64,000 nucleotides of DNA from Myxococcales bacterium (GTDB lineage Bacteria; Myxococcota_C; UBA6777): contig JACKEL010000004.1 of the NCBI GenBank assembly GCA_020632975.1, positions 1-64,000 on the forward strand, given 5' to 3'. Below the pieces are notes generated by a model. That model had not been told where the DNA came from and searched no databases. It saw nothing but the letters and a program-made list of their open reading frames with translations. A program made the position numbers and the translations under genes. The first letter of the stretch is position 1; every line of letters begins with the position of its first letter. Below, piece by piece: positions 1 to 7,137 of the stretch.

Positions 1-327
1 TTGACGACCATCCCACTTTTCAAGATCGGGGAAACGCCCATCAACTACGAGTCCACTGCAAACTATCTGCTGACGTTTATTGTGGGAGGTGGCGAAAAGC
101 AAACGTCCTTTGCTTTGCACGAACTCAACTGGGACAACAAGATATCTTTCACGGTGGTTGGGGGCTTGGAGTTTGTGATTGGTCTGCGTCTGACCTTCTT
201 CAAAGGTGCTTACCGCGCCAACCCCAACGACCCGAACGCCCTCTTGGTCGAAGGTCCTCCTGCCTTTCGTCTTGCTCCGCGCTTCGCGATCCGTTACGCT
301 TGGGGTGCACGCGGTCAAAATCTCTAA
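1..327 (+). CDS. C-terminal fragment of an unidentified protein (5' partial)
   Basis: The frame is open from the first base of the window to a TAA at 325-327, so this is probably the end of a longer gene; the TTG at base 1 need not be a start. The visible 108 residues alternate polar and hydrophobic positions and end in an aromatic/arginine-rich strand (FAIRYAWGARGQNL), which would suit the last strands of an outer-membrane beta-barrel or a secreted beta-rich protein. The family is not recognised. The next gene starts 53 bases downstream on the same strand. Confidence 0.5.
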   Translation: MTTIPLFKIGETPINYESTANYLLTFIVGGGEKQTSFALHELNWDNKISFTVVGGLEFVIGLRLTFFKGAYRANPNDPNALLVEGPPAFRLAPRFAIRYAWGARGQNL

Positions 328-379
328 CCCCTTTCCCACCAACGATCTTTGGCTTGGCGGGAACTTCCAAGGACCTCCC

Positions 380-1315
380 ATGCACCAATCATCCCAGCCT
401 GAAGAACAAGTCTCCTCTCCCTCCGAAAATGACGATGAAAAGGACGTTTGCGAGGAAGAAGCTCCGCTTTCACCCATGCAACGGTTTCGTCGCTATGGTT
501 TACGCGTCACTGATCTGAGCGATCAGTTGTGGTGTGAACAGCGCCTTGCTTGGTCTTTGGCACGCGGAAAAGAAGAAACGCCCGAGATGAAACAGGGGAA
601 GGCCCGCCACCAAGAACTCCACGAAGAGATCACTGAGGTGGTGCGTGTTCGCCCCGATTCAAGGGCAGATCTGTGGATGTTGCACTTCTTTAATGCTTGG
701 TCTGCTTTGGTCCAACTTGAACGCGATGGGATCTGTCGTGAGATCCCCGTCTTCGGCCAGGTCGGTCCTTTCTGGATCTTGGGGATCATCGATCAGATGG
801 TGCGTGCAGACGAAGGTCACTTGGTGCTTTCGGACACCAAGACCCGCAAACGCGCTTCGATGCCCACCATGGCGCAAAAACGCACCACACAGATGCAGAT
901 GATGGTGTACCACCACCTTTGGACGCAACTGGCCCAAGGTGTCGATGCTTCCGCGATCTTCACATCGATTGGCTTGCCTCTTGATGCAGAGGCTTCACCC
1001 GCCTTTCTTGAGCAACTTCAGTCCCATCACATCCCTACACCCCAACCTTTGGCGATGTTGAAGTTGGCTTTGGAAGCTTTCGCCCACGCACCCGCACTTT
1101 CCCCCGAGATGCAGATCTCTTATGAGTGGCAACAAGACCAAAGTCTCATTGGTGTAGATGCTTTTTCTTTTAACGCCACTTGGTTTCAGCGCAAAGTCGC
1201 GGAGGCTCGTCCTTTTTGGGAAGGGGAGCGCCAACCTCTTGGGGTCCTTCCCAATGAAGGTTGGAAGTGTCGTTTCTGCGACTTTGCAAGCGAGTGCTCT
1301 GTGCGCCCTCACTGA
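380..1315 (+). CDS. EXO5-like PD-(D/E)XK exonuclease with 4Fe-4S cysteines
   Basis: A 311-aa protein resembling the exonuclease V (EXO5/Dem1) branch of the PD-(D/E)XK nucleases, single-strand DNA exonucleases that hold a 4Fe-4S cluster. Visible signature: C52 in the LWCEQRLAW motif, a GKARHQELHEE helix (H77), the core acidic residue D138 in LGIIDQMV, D152-x-K154 in LSDTKTRKR, a QMQMMVYHH helix, and a C-terminal cysteine cluster C297, C300 and C306 that with C52 makes the four-cysteine set. The frame is open further upstream to 206, but that would overlap the preceding gene; the ATG at 380 has an AAGGAC Shine-Dalgarno-like site and gives a sensible N-terminus. Likely role is DNA repair or end processing in the cytoplasm. 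Bacterial members are little studied, so the substrate is unknown. Confidence 0.75.
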   Translation: MHQSSQPEEQVSSPSENDDEKDVCEEEAPLSPMQRFRRYGLRVTDLSDQLWCEQRLAWSLARGKEETPEMKQGKARHQELHEEITEVVRVRPDSRADLWMLHFFNAWSALVQLERDGICREIPVFGQVGPFWILGIIDQMVRADEGHLVLSDTKTRKRASMPTMAQKRTTQMQMMVYHHLWTQLAQGVDASAIFTSIGLPLDAEASPAFLEQLQSHHIPTPQPLAMLKLALEAFAHAPALSPEMQISYEWQQDQSLIGVDAFSFNATWFQRKVAEARPFWEGERQPLGVLPNEGWKCRFCDFASECSVRPH

Positions 1316-1618
1316 CCCACCTTGTGTTTTCTTCGTGTCGTAGATAAGACTTTGTCTTGTTCGCTTTTCGAGACATCCATGTCAACGAAGAGGTCTGTAC
1401 TCTAGCGAAAGAGGTTCGTTTCTGGAGCGAACATCTGCTTGCACATACCTGTCTCGTGGGCCTTGCCTGCGGGTATCGCTTGACAAATCGCTTGCAAAAC
1501 GATAGCCTCGCGTCGGTATCTTCTTGATTTTTCTCTACTTTGATTATGTTGAAAAAGAGCTTTGCTCTTTCGGATAAAACGGATTGATCTCTTTTGGGGT
1601 TGAGAAGGAGCGTGTCTT
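1316..1618. other. Intergenic region upstream of the beta-propeller/MopE gene
   Basis: About 300 bases without a convincing gene. It holds two small perfect hairpins with TTT loops (AAGAC/GTCTT near 1350 and AAAGAGC/GCTCTTT at 1554-1570) and a sigma70-like promoter at 1480-1508. Neither hairpin is followed by a long T-run, so they are not clear terminators. Confidence 0.5.
1480..1508 (+). promoter_or_regulatory. Candidate sigma70 promoter
   Basis: A perfect TTGACA (1480-1485) is followed after 17 bases by TAGCCT (1503-1508), about 110 bases upstream of the ATG at 1619. The -10 box matches the consensus only partly. Confidence 0.4.
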
Positions 1619-4198
1619 ATGAAGTTTCGACGGATCGGCGCCTTGCGTTACTTTTCCGTATCTTGGTGGGGCTGGTTGTTTTGTTTGTGGGGTGGCTTTG
1701 TTTCGAGTGCGTGGGCGGGTCAAAAACAATGGACGGATACACCCGATTGGGCTTCCACCAAAGACTCCAAGGACGTCACTTGGACAGAGGTGCAAGGTCA
1801 GATCCAGTTGGTCAAGAACCCTCCGCGCAATCTAAACACACCCTACATCTATATCCCCAACTCCGTCTCCAACAACGTAACGCAGCTTTCGACCAAGACT
1901 GGGCAGAAAAACTGGACCGTCTCTTTGGACTCTATCTTCCCCAACGGTGATCCCTCGCGTACCACCGTGGACGTCAATCAAGATGTGTGGGTGGGTCTGC
2001 GCAACACCAACAAAGTCGTGTGGATCAGTGCCCAAGGGCAGATCAAGAAAGTCGTCCAGACGGGCAAGCGCCCTCGTGCGATCACCATCGACTTTCAAAA
2101 CAATGTGTGGGTCGGGAACTACGATGCCAACACGCTTACAAAGCTCGATGGGACCAATGGAAATAAGCTTCTTGAGATCCCCATGGACTGTCCTTATGGC
2201 GATGCCACGGACGTTTTCGGCAATATCTGGGTGGTCAATCGATGCAAAAACCTCGTTACGAAAGTCCGCGTAGATGGGACCGTGCTTGGGACTTTTCCTG
2301 CGGATGAAGGGTACGGCATCGCAACCGATCGTTTGGGCCAAGTGTGGGTAGCCAACTACAGCCAAGGTTGTGTCTATCGTTTTCTCAATGATGGGACGAG
2401 CATGGGTTGTATCCCTTTGGGAAGCGGTTGCCAAAATGCCCGTGGTGTCGCCGTTGATGGCGATGGTAATGCTTGGATCGCGTGCTCGAACACTCCGCTT
2501 GTGGTCAAGGTGAACAGCGGTGGTCAAGTCGTTGGGACCAACACACAAGTTGGTGCTGGATGCGTTGGGATGGCCGTCGATGCAGACGGATACATCTGGG
2601 CTGTCGCGCAAGGAGATGCCACCGCTTCCAAGATCGATGCACGCACACTTCAGCTTGTCGGAAAATATCCTACGCATGGACAAGGGCCCTACACTTACTC
2701 GGATATGACGGGCTTTCAGTTCCAGAGCCTCGCTCGTGTAGCAAGTGGTCATTGGACTGGTGTCCATGGGACGCAGTGTCCTTCCCGTTGGAAAACGGTC
2801 TCTTGGAAAGACCTCACCCCACCAGGGACCTCTGTGGAAGTGGTTGCGCGATCCGCACCAACGGAAGCTGCCCTTGCTTCGGCGGCGTGGAGTGCACCCA
2901 TCCAAAATGGTGCAAAGCCTCCTGTGCTGGATCACCCTTGGATCGAGATCAAAGTGACCCTCAAGACGTTTGATGCGCAAGTCACGCCCGTCGTGACCGA
3001 GCTTACCGTGGATTACGATGGGGCAGGGGTCGAGATCTGCAATGGTATCGACGATGATTGCGACGGATTGATCGACAATATCCCTGGCACCAACAAACCC
3101 ATCACCAAAAAGTGCCGTACAGAGTGTGGAGAGGGGACGACCTCTTGTGGTCGTGGAGACTGGGTGATTTGCTCTGCGCCTTCTCCATCGCTCGAAGTCT
3201 GTGATGGTCAAGACAACGACTGCGACGGAAAAACCGACGAAGGCGACGGCAACTGCGGCACCAAGTCTCTTTGTTTGGCGGGTTCTTGCTTGCGGACTTG
3301 TACGGCTGAGTGCCCTGGAGGACAAACCTGCAAAGGCATGGGCGGCCAAAAAGTCTGCGTTGGTGTTCTTTCATGTGATCAGTTGACTTGCGCTGCGGGC
3401 GAAGTCTGTCGAAATGGTATCTGCCAAGCGCCTTGTGCCAACATCAGTTGCCCCAGTGGTTACTTGTGCGACAAGGGCTCGTGTGTCCCTGATGACTGCT
3501 ATACCGCTTCCAAAGCTTGTCCAAGTGGTCAACTTTGTCGCCGAGGACAGTGCGTAAACAACCCATGCGACGGGGTAAATTGTAACGCTGGTGAGTTTTG
3601 TCGCGATGGACAGTGTCTTCCCACATGTGCCAACAAAGCTTGTCCTCCTGATCAAAGTTGTCGTGATGGACAGTGCGAAAATGACCCTTGTTTCCGCGTT
3701 CGTTGCCAACAAGATGAAGTCTGTAACGCGGGGCAGTGTGTCCCTGATCCCTGTGCTTTGGTGGCTTGCCGTGATGGGTTGACTTGTATCTCTGGACAGT
3801 GTGCAGACGATCCTTGTGCGGCTGTTCGTTGTGCGGCCAATGAGATCTGTCGTCGCCCTCAAGGAGACTGCATCTCGAAAAATGGAACTGGTTTGCCCGA
3901 TGGGGCCGTGAATCCCGATGGTGCGGTTGGTCCTGATGGTACGGTTCGTCCTGATGGCGGAGGCAGTGGAAACCCCGATGGGAAGGTCTCTACGGATGGT
4001 GTCGTCTTGCTTGATGGCATTGCTGGAGAAGGAAAAACGGGTGGAAGCGGAACCCCCGATGGTAACGGTGGAAACGGTGGGCGCGACGCGGGATGTCTTT
4101 GCTCTGCAAGCGATGCAAGCGGTGTTTTGTCTTATATCTTGCTTGCTTTGTTTATCCTGCTTTCGATCTCTTGGCTGCGTCGTGGCGAAGAAGCCTAA
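1619..4198 (+). CDS. Secreted beta-propeller / MopE metal-binding / cysteine-rich surface protein with MYXO-CTERM-like tail
   Basis: An 859-aa exported protein. A signal peptide with hydrophobic core LVVLFVGWLCF-type composition ends near AWAGQ. Residues about 60-360 form six or more Vgb/NHL-like blades, each with a W-V-x-N motif (VWVGN, IWVVN, VWVAN, AWIAC). Around residue 465-540 come two MopE-type metal-binding motifs (CNGIDDDCDGLIDN and CDGQDNDCDGKTDEG). Residues about 545-760 are a run of short cysteine-rich repeats of the form CxxGxxCRxGQC, each about 30 residues. A Gly/Asp/Pro-rich linker then leads to CLCSASDAS, a hydrophobic helix and WLRRGEEA, which resembles the MYXO-CTERM sorting tail (Cys, transmembrane helix, Arg cluster). 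The ATG at 1619 has an AAGGAG site 9 bases upstream. The likely location is the cell surface; the ligand is unknown. Confidence 0.75.
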   Translation: MKFRRIGALRYFSVSWWGWLFCLWGGFVSSAWAGQKQWTDTPDWASTKDSKDVTWTEVQGQIQLVKNPPRNLNTPYIYIPNSVSNNVTQLSTKTGQKNWTVSLDSIFPNGDPSRTTVDVNQDVWVGLRNTNKVVWISAQGQIKKVVQTGKRPRAITIDFQNNVWVGNYDANTLTKLDGTNGNKLLEIPMDCPYGDATDVFGNIWVVNRCKNLVTKVRVDGTVLGTFPADEGYGIATDRLGQVWVANYSQGCVYRFLNDGTSMGCIPLGSGCQNARGVAVDGDGNAWIACSNTPLVVKVNSGGQVVGTNTQVGAGCVGMAVDADGYIWAVAQGDATASKIDARTLQLVGKYPTHGQGPYTYSDMTGFQFQSLARVASGHWTGVHGTQCPSRWKTVSWKDLTPPGTSVEVVARSAPTEAALASAAWSAPIQNGAKPPVLDHPWIEIKVTLKTFDAQVTPVVTELTVDYDGAGVEICNGIDDDCDGLIDNIPGTNKPITKKCRTECGEGTTSCGRGDWVICSAPSPSLEVCDGQDNDCDGKTDEGDGNCGTKSLCLAGSCLRTCTAECPGGQTCKGMGGQKVCVGVLSCDQLTCAAGEVCRNGICQAPCANISCPSGYLCDKGSCVPDDCYTASKACPSGQLCRRGQCVNNPCDGVNCNAGEFCRDGQCLPTCANKACPPDQSCRDGQCENDPCFRVRCQQDEVCNAGQCVPDPCALVACRDGLTCISGQCADDPCAAVRCAANEICRRPQGDCISKNGTGLPDGAVNPDGAVGPDGTVRPDGGGSGNPDGKVSTDGVVLLDGIAGEGKTGGSGTPDGNGGNGGRDAGCLCSASDASGVLSYILLALFILLSISWLRRGEEA

Positions 4199-4297
4199 AC
4201 CTTACTTTCGTTTCTCGCCTTCCTTCCGCCGCTTTGGTCATTATGCTGCCTTTCTGTGCTGACCCCCGCCTTTTTTCTCCTTGGATGCTTCGTTTTC

Positions 4298-5287
4298 TCA
4301 GATCTTCCCGTTTTCGCGGAACCATGCTGTGCAATCGAGGATGGCTTGGCGCAGGGAGGTGTTGGTGTACCCTAATTCGCGTGCAGCTTTGTCCGAACGG
4401 AAGAGATAGCGATTGTTGAGGCTCCACTCCACGGTTGCGCTGTTTAGTTCGACCTCTTTTCCGCGCATCGAACTCCAACGATCTCCCCACCAACCTGCAA
4501 CGCGTGCTGCCCAATTGGGGACGCGAAAGCGGATCTGTGGGGCGCCAGTGGCTTCGCTTACAAGATCCATGAAGGCTTTGTAGGTCATATTCTCTCCGCC
4601 CAAGATGTACATCTCGCCACGACGGCCTTTTTCGAAGGCTGCCAACATCCCAAGCGTCACATCATGTACGTTGACAAAGTTGTTGGTTCCCAGCGTATAG
4701 CCGGGGATCTTGCCAAGTAAGATACTTTGCACGAGGGCACCCGACGAAGGTTTGATATCGTAGGGGCCGATCATAAAGGTTGGGTTGACGATCACAGCGT
4801 CTATCTCGGACTTTGCGGCCTCCAAGACGATGTCTTGGGAACGTCGTTTGGTCATGACGTAGGCGTCGCCAAGATGATGTTCTGGAAAGTTGAAAGGCAC
4901 GGTCTCATCGCTTGGTTCGCCATCGACCGAAACCCCCAATGCGCTGACTGTTGAGCAATGCACAAGCCTTTTCACGCCTGCCCCAAGACAAGCATCAATG
5001 ACATTGCGTGTGCCGTCGATGTTGGTCTTTTCCACCCAAGGCTCGATCTTGTACTGCACGCTGACTGCGGCCGCACAGTGAAAGACCCCGTCGCATCCCG
5101 CAAAAGCTTCTTGCAGCGCTTCTTTTTGCCCAAGGCTTGCGTCCTTCCACTCGATAGGAAAGGCCGAAAGATGCTCGACATAACTGCTGTCGCGTTTTGT
5201 CGCGACGACCTCATGGCCCGCTTCGAGTAGGGTGATTGCAAGGTTACCCCCCAAAAAACCACTTGCTCCAGTGATCGCAAAACGCAT
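4298..5287 (-). CDS. NAD(P)-dependent epimerase/dehydratase (extended SDR)
   Basis: A 329-aa extended short-chain dehydrogenase/reductase of the dihydroflavonol-reductase/epimerase type. The Rossmann motif TGASGFLG sits at residues 6-13, the catalytic pair is Tyr-x-x-x-Lys in DAYVMTKRR, and the upstream serine is in the HCSTVSALG strand. Length is usual for the family. Enzymes of this group act on NDP-sugars, sterol-like ketones or other small hydroxyl/keto substrates; the sequence does not decide which. It faces the MopE-type gene convergently, and the next minus-strand gene upstream starts about 1 kb away, so it may be transcribed alone or after the AgmX-like gene, which ends 100 bases upstream. 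Confidence 0.85.
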   Translation of the reverse strand: MRFAITGASGFLGGNLAITLLEAGHEVVATKRDSSYVEHLSAFPIEWKDASLGQKEALQEAFAGCDGVFHCAAAVSVQYKIEPWVEKTNIDGTRNVIDACLGAGVKRLVHCSTVSALGVSVDGEPSDETVPFNFPEHHLGDAYVMTKRRSQDIVLEAAKSEIDAVIVNPTFMIGPYDIKPSSGALVQSILLGKIPGYTLGTNNFVNVHDVTLGMLAAFEKGRRGEMYILGGENMTYKAFMDLVSEATGAPQIRFRVPNWAARVAGWWGDRWSSMRGKEVELNSATVEWSLNNRYLFRSDKAARELGYTNTSLRQAILDCTAWFRENGKI

Positions 5288-5387
5288 CTTTTTCCTCCAT
5301 GTTGGCTTGTGATGGAGGCTACGATGGCGCAGATGGCTTGTTTATGCAACAGGGAGAACGAGAGAAAAAGGCAGGAGGGCGCGGAGG

Positions 5388-6341
5388 TTAGTTGGCTCGT
5401 TGAAGGAAGAAAGGGACGACCACTTCGGTATTTTCTTCTGGGGGCGGACGGAAACGAAAGCGGTTGAAGGCTCTTTTGATACACTTGCCAAGGCTTTCTT
5501 GGAAGTCGCTTTCTTCGATGGTTGTGTTGATCCTTCCGCTTGTGTTGATGTGGAGTCGCACAACGATTCGTCCCTTTTCATCGGGATTTACACGCAGGTT
5601 CTTTTCGTAGCAGTAAACGACAAGGCGTTTGCGGCGCTGAATAAATCGTCTGATGGGTCCAGGTTTGATCGGGCCAGGGATCGATGGGATCGGTTGGATC
5701 TGGACATTTGATGCGATCTTGAGGGACTTGCGTTTGGTCGTTTGGACAACGGAGGGTGTTCCAAGTCTGGGGTAGTGGATTCCTTGGCCTGCTTTGATCT
5801 TGTCCGAGATATCCGTTCCTACGCCACCTGGACCGCGTGTCCGCAAAAGTTTCCCATGGTCTTGTTGGGCCGTCGCTGTGCTGCGTTGAAGCTGCTTTGA
5901 GAATTGTTCTGTGCTTTGTTGCGAAAGAGCCTGTTTCATCCAAGGATCATTGTTGCTAAGAAGCCCCGTTCCTTCGAGCTTTTGGGAGATGGCTTCTCGT
6001 CTTTGTTCTGTCGTTTGTTTGGGACGGACCTTTGGGCCTTTGGATGAACGTTGTGTACTCTTCGGCCTTTTTTGGATCGCTTGTTTTTTTTGTTTTTTTG
6101 TTTTTTGCGACTTTTCTTTGGAGTTTTCGGTCTTGGGCGGAGGTGGTGTGGGCACAACGACACTCGGAGGAGATTCGAAGATCTTTTTGTAGAAGGGCGA
6201 TGTGGACGATATCTCCGCAGGTTGGGGACCCATGATCGAAAAATAAGCAATCACGCCACTGTGTCCCAAAAAGGAAAGCAACATGACGGAAGCGTACACC
6301 CAGTCCACTTTGGGGCGCCAGCCGCGCAGATGCAAAGGCAA
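5388..6341 (-). CDS. AgmX/PglI (GltG-like) C-terminal part: transmembrane helix, linker, TonB-like periplasmic domain
   Basis: This 317-aa frame starts at a TTG and reads a polar stretch, one transmembrane helix (about residues 15-38, ASVMLLSFLGHSGVIAYF), a long Lys/Pro/Ser/Thr linker, and a C-terminal domain of about 90 residues beginning YCYEKNLRVNPDEKG that matches the AgmX/PglI C-terminal domain, related to TonB. In myxobacteria such proteins span the inner membrane with an N-terminal cytoplasmic FHA or zinc-ribbon domain and reach into the periplasm, linking a TolQR-type motor to envelope complexes used in gliding. Here the FHA domain lies in a different frame immediately upstream (6251-6745), so this is probably the downstream half of one frameshifted gene. 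An AAAGG just before the TTG could alternatively allow re-initiation. Confidence 0.7.
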   Translation of the reverse strand: MPLHLRGWRPKVDWVYASVMLLSFLGHSGVIAYFSIMGPQPAEISSTSPFYKKIFESPPSVVVPTPPPPKTENSKEKSQKTKKQKKQAIQKRPKSTQRSSKGPKVRPKQTTEQRREAISQKLEGTGLLSNNDPWMKQALSQQSTEQFSKQLQRSTATAQQDHGKLLRTRGPGGVGTDISDKIKAGQGIHYPRLGTPSVVQTTKRKSLKIASNVQIQPIPSIPGPIKPGPIRRFIQRRKRLVVYCYEKNLRVNPDEKGRIVVRLHINTSGRINTTIEESDFQESLGKCIKRAFNRFRFRPPPEENTEVVVPFFLQRAN

Positions 6342-6745
6342 AGATGCCTTTCTGTGCTTTCTTCAGGGGCTGTCACAAATTGAAAGAGGATCGTTACGCC
6401 GCCAAAGTTCAATTTTCCCCGCATATCCGTCGATAGGGGATACTCTCGCGGGGCTTGTTGTGATGGGGCGGTGTGGATGTCTTGCAGGCCGCGTTGTGAA
6501 GAGAGCTTTCCTTCTGCTTCTGTTGGGGCATGGAGCACGTAACCCCCGTGCTTCCAATGAAAAAGGCGGTACTGTTGTGGGCATCCCTCATAAGGCAACA
6601 CCAAGGTATTCTTCGAGGACCGTCCTACCGTGATATCTTCGTCTTTTTTAAAGAGGCGTTCTTCGATCAGTTTGCCCCTCTCGATGACGCCCACACGTAG
6701 ATAACGTTTTTTTTGCTCTTTGCTCATGGGATGCGCTCTTTTCAT
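6251..6745 (-). CDS. FHA-like cytoplasmic domain of the AgmX/GltG-like protein (separate frame)
   Basis: A 164-aa frame. Residues about 12-115 look like a forkhead-associated domain: LRVGVIERGKLIEERLF, then ITVGRSSKNTLVLP (the GRSxxN core), and a final strand GGVTILFQFVTAPEE. In related myxobacterial proteins this region runs directly into the transmembrane helix of the AgmX/PglI protein. Here the frame instead continues for about 30 more residues of unusual composition (HLCLCICAAGAPKW and beyond), overlapping the downstream frame by 91 bases. A -1 shift near 6347-6353 would join the two into one protein of about 450 aa. The start may be the ATG at 6745 or the one at 6727. FHA domains bind phosphothreonine, which would tie the protein to the Ser/Thr kinase encoded at 41 kb, but that link is inference. 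Confidence 0.65.
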   Translation of the reverse strand: MKRAHPMSKEQKKRYLRVGVIERGKLIEERLFKKDEDITVGRSSKNTLVLPYEGCPQQYRLFHWKHGGYVLHAPTEAEGKLSSQRGLQDIHTAPSQQAPREYPLSTDMRGKLNFGGVTILFQFVTAPEESTERHLCLCICAAGAPKWTGCTLPSCCFPFWDTVA

Positions 6746-7137
6746 AGAAAAAAGATGGTTGTCAATTTCTTTTTATTCTTAGATTTTTCTATCGCGCAAA
6801 AGTGCATCGCCGAAAAAAGAGAGACCTCTATTCTTTCGGATAGATCGAATCTTTCAAATGGAAGATTTGATATACAGGATGATCTCGCTTGAGCGCGATT
6901 TGCAGGTATAGAAAACGCCTATCCTGAAAAGTTCCCTCGGCGAAAATAAAAAATCCGGGGCGGGCGAAAAACGGGGAATTCGGGATATATCCAGGGCGGG
7001 CACGGAGGCCCGCCCGAAAAATGGGATCTTCAGTTTCTATCCGGGGCGGGCGAAAAGGGGGATATTCAGTTTCTATCCGGGGCGGGCCTCCGCGCCCGCC
7101 CGAAAAACGGGGAATTCAGGATAGATATCCCACCGAA
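6746..7137. other. Intergenic region with REP-like palindromes
   Basis: The first 200 bases are AT-rich and hold the upstream region of the FHA gene. From about 6950 to 7130 the DNA is a GC-rich array of REP-like units (annotated separately). A frame through the repeats (7021-7527, plus strand) is an artefact of their composition. Confidence 0.6.
6950..7130. repeat. REP-like palindrome array, cluster A
   Basis: Four units, each entered by a (T)ATCCGGGGCGGGC-type sequence and separated by CGAAAAACGGGGAATTC-like spacers. Two have the full hairpin: arms GGGCGGGC and GCCCGCCC around a six-base loop (ACGGAG at 7002-7007; CTCCGC at 7088-7093). The other two, near 6956 and 7042, keep only the left arm. 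The same family recurs at 20.0-20.4 kb and 49.7-49.9 kb. Confidence 0.8.

Noticed and set aside
206..379. N-terminal extension of the EXO5-like gene
   Set aside because: It overlaps the preceding gene and has low-complexity sequence; the ATG at 380 has the better ribosome site.
1832..3349. 505-codon minus-strand frame opposite the beta-propeller gene
   Set aside because: It is a shadow of the real gene; the plus-strand frame has signal peptide and repeat motifs and the opposite one has none.
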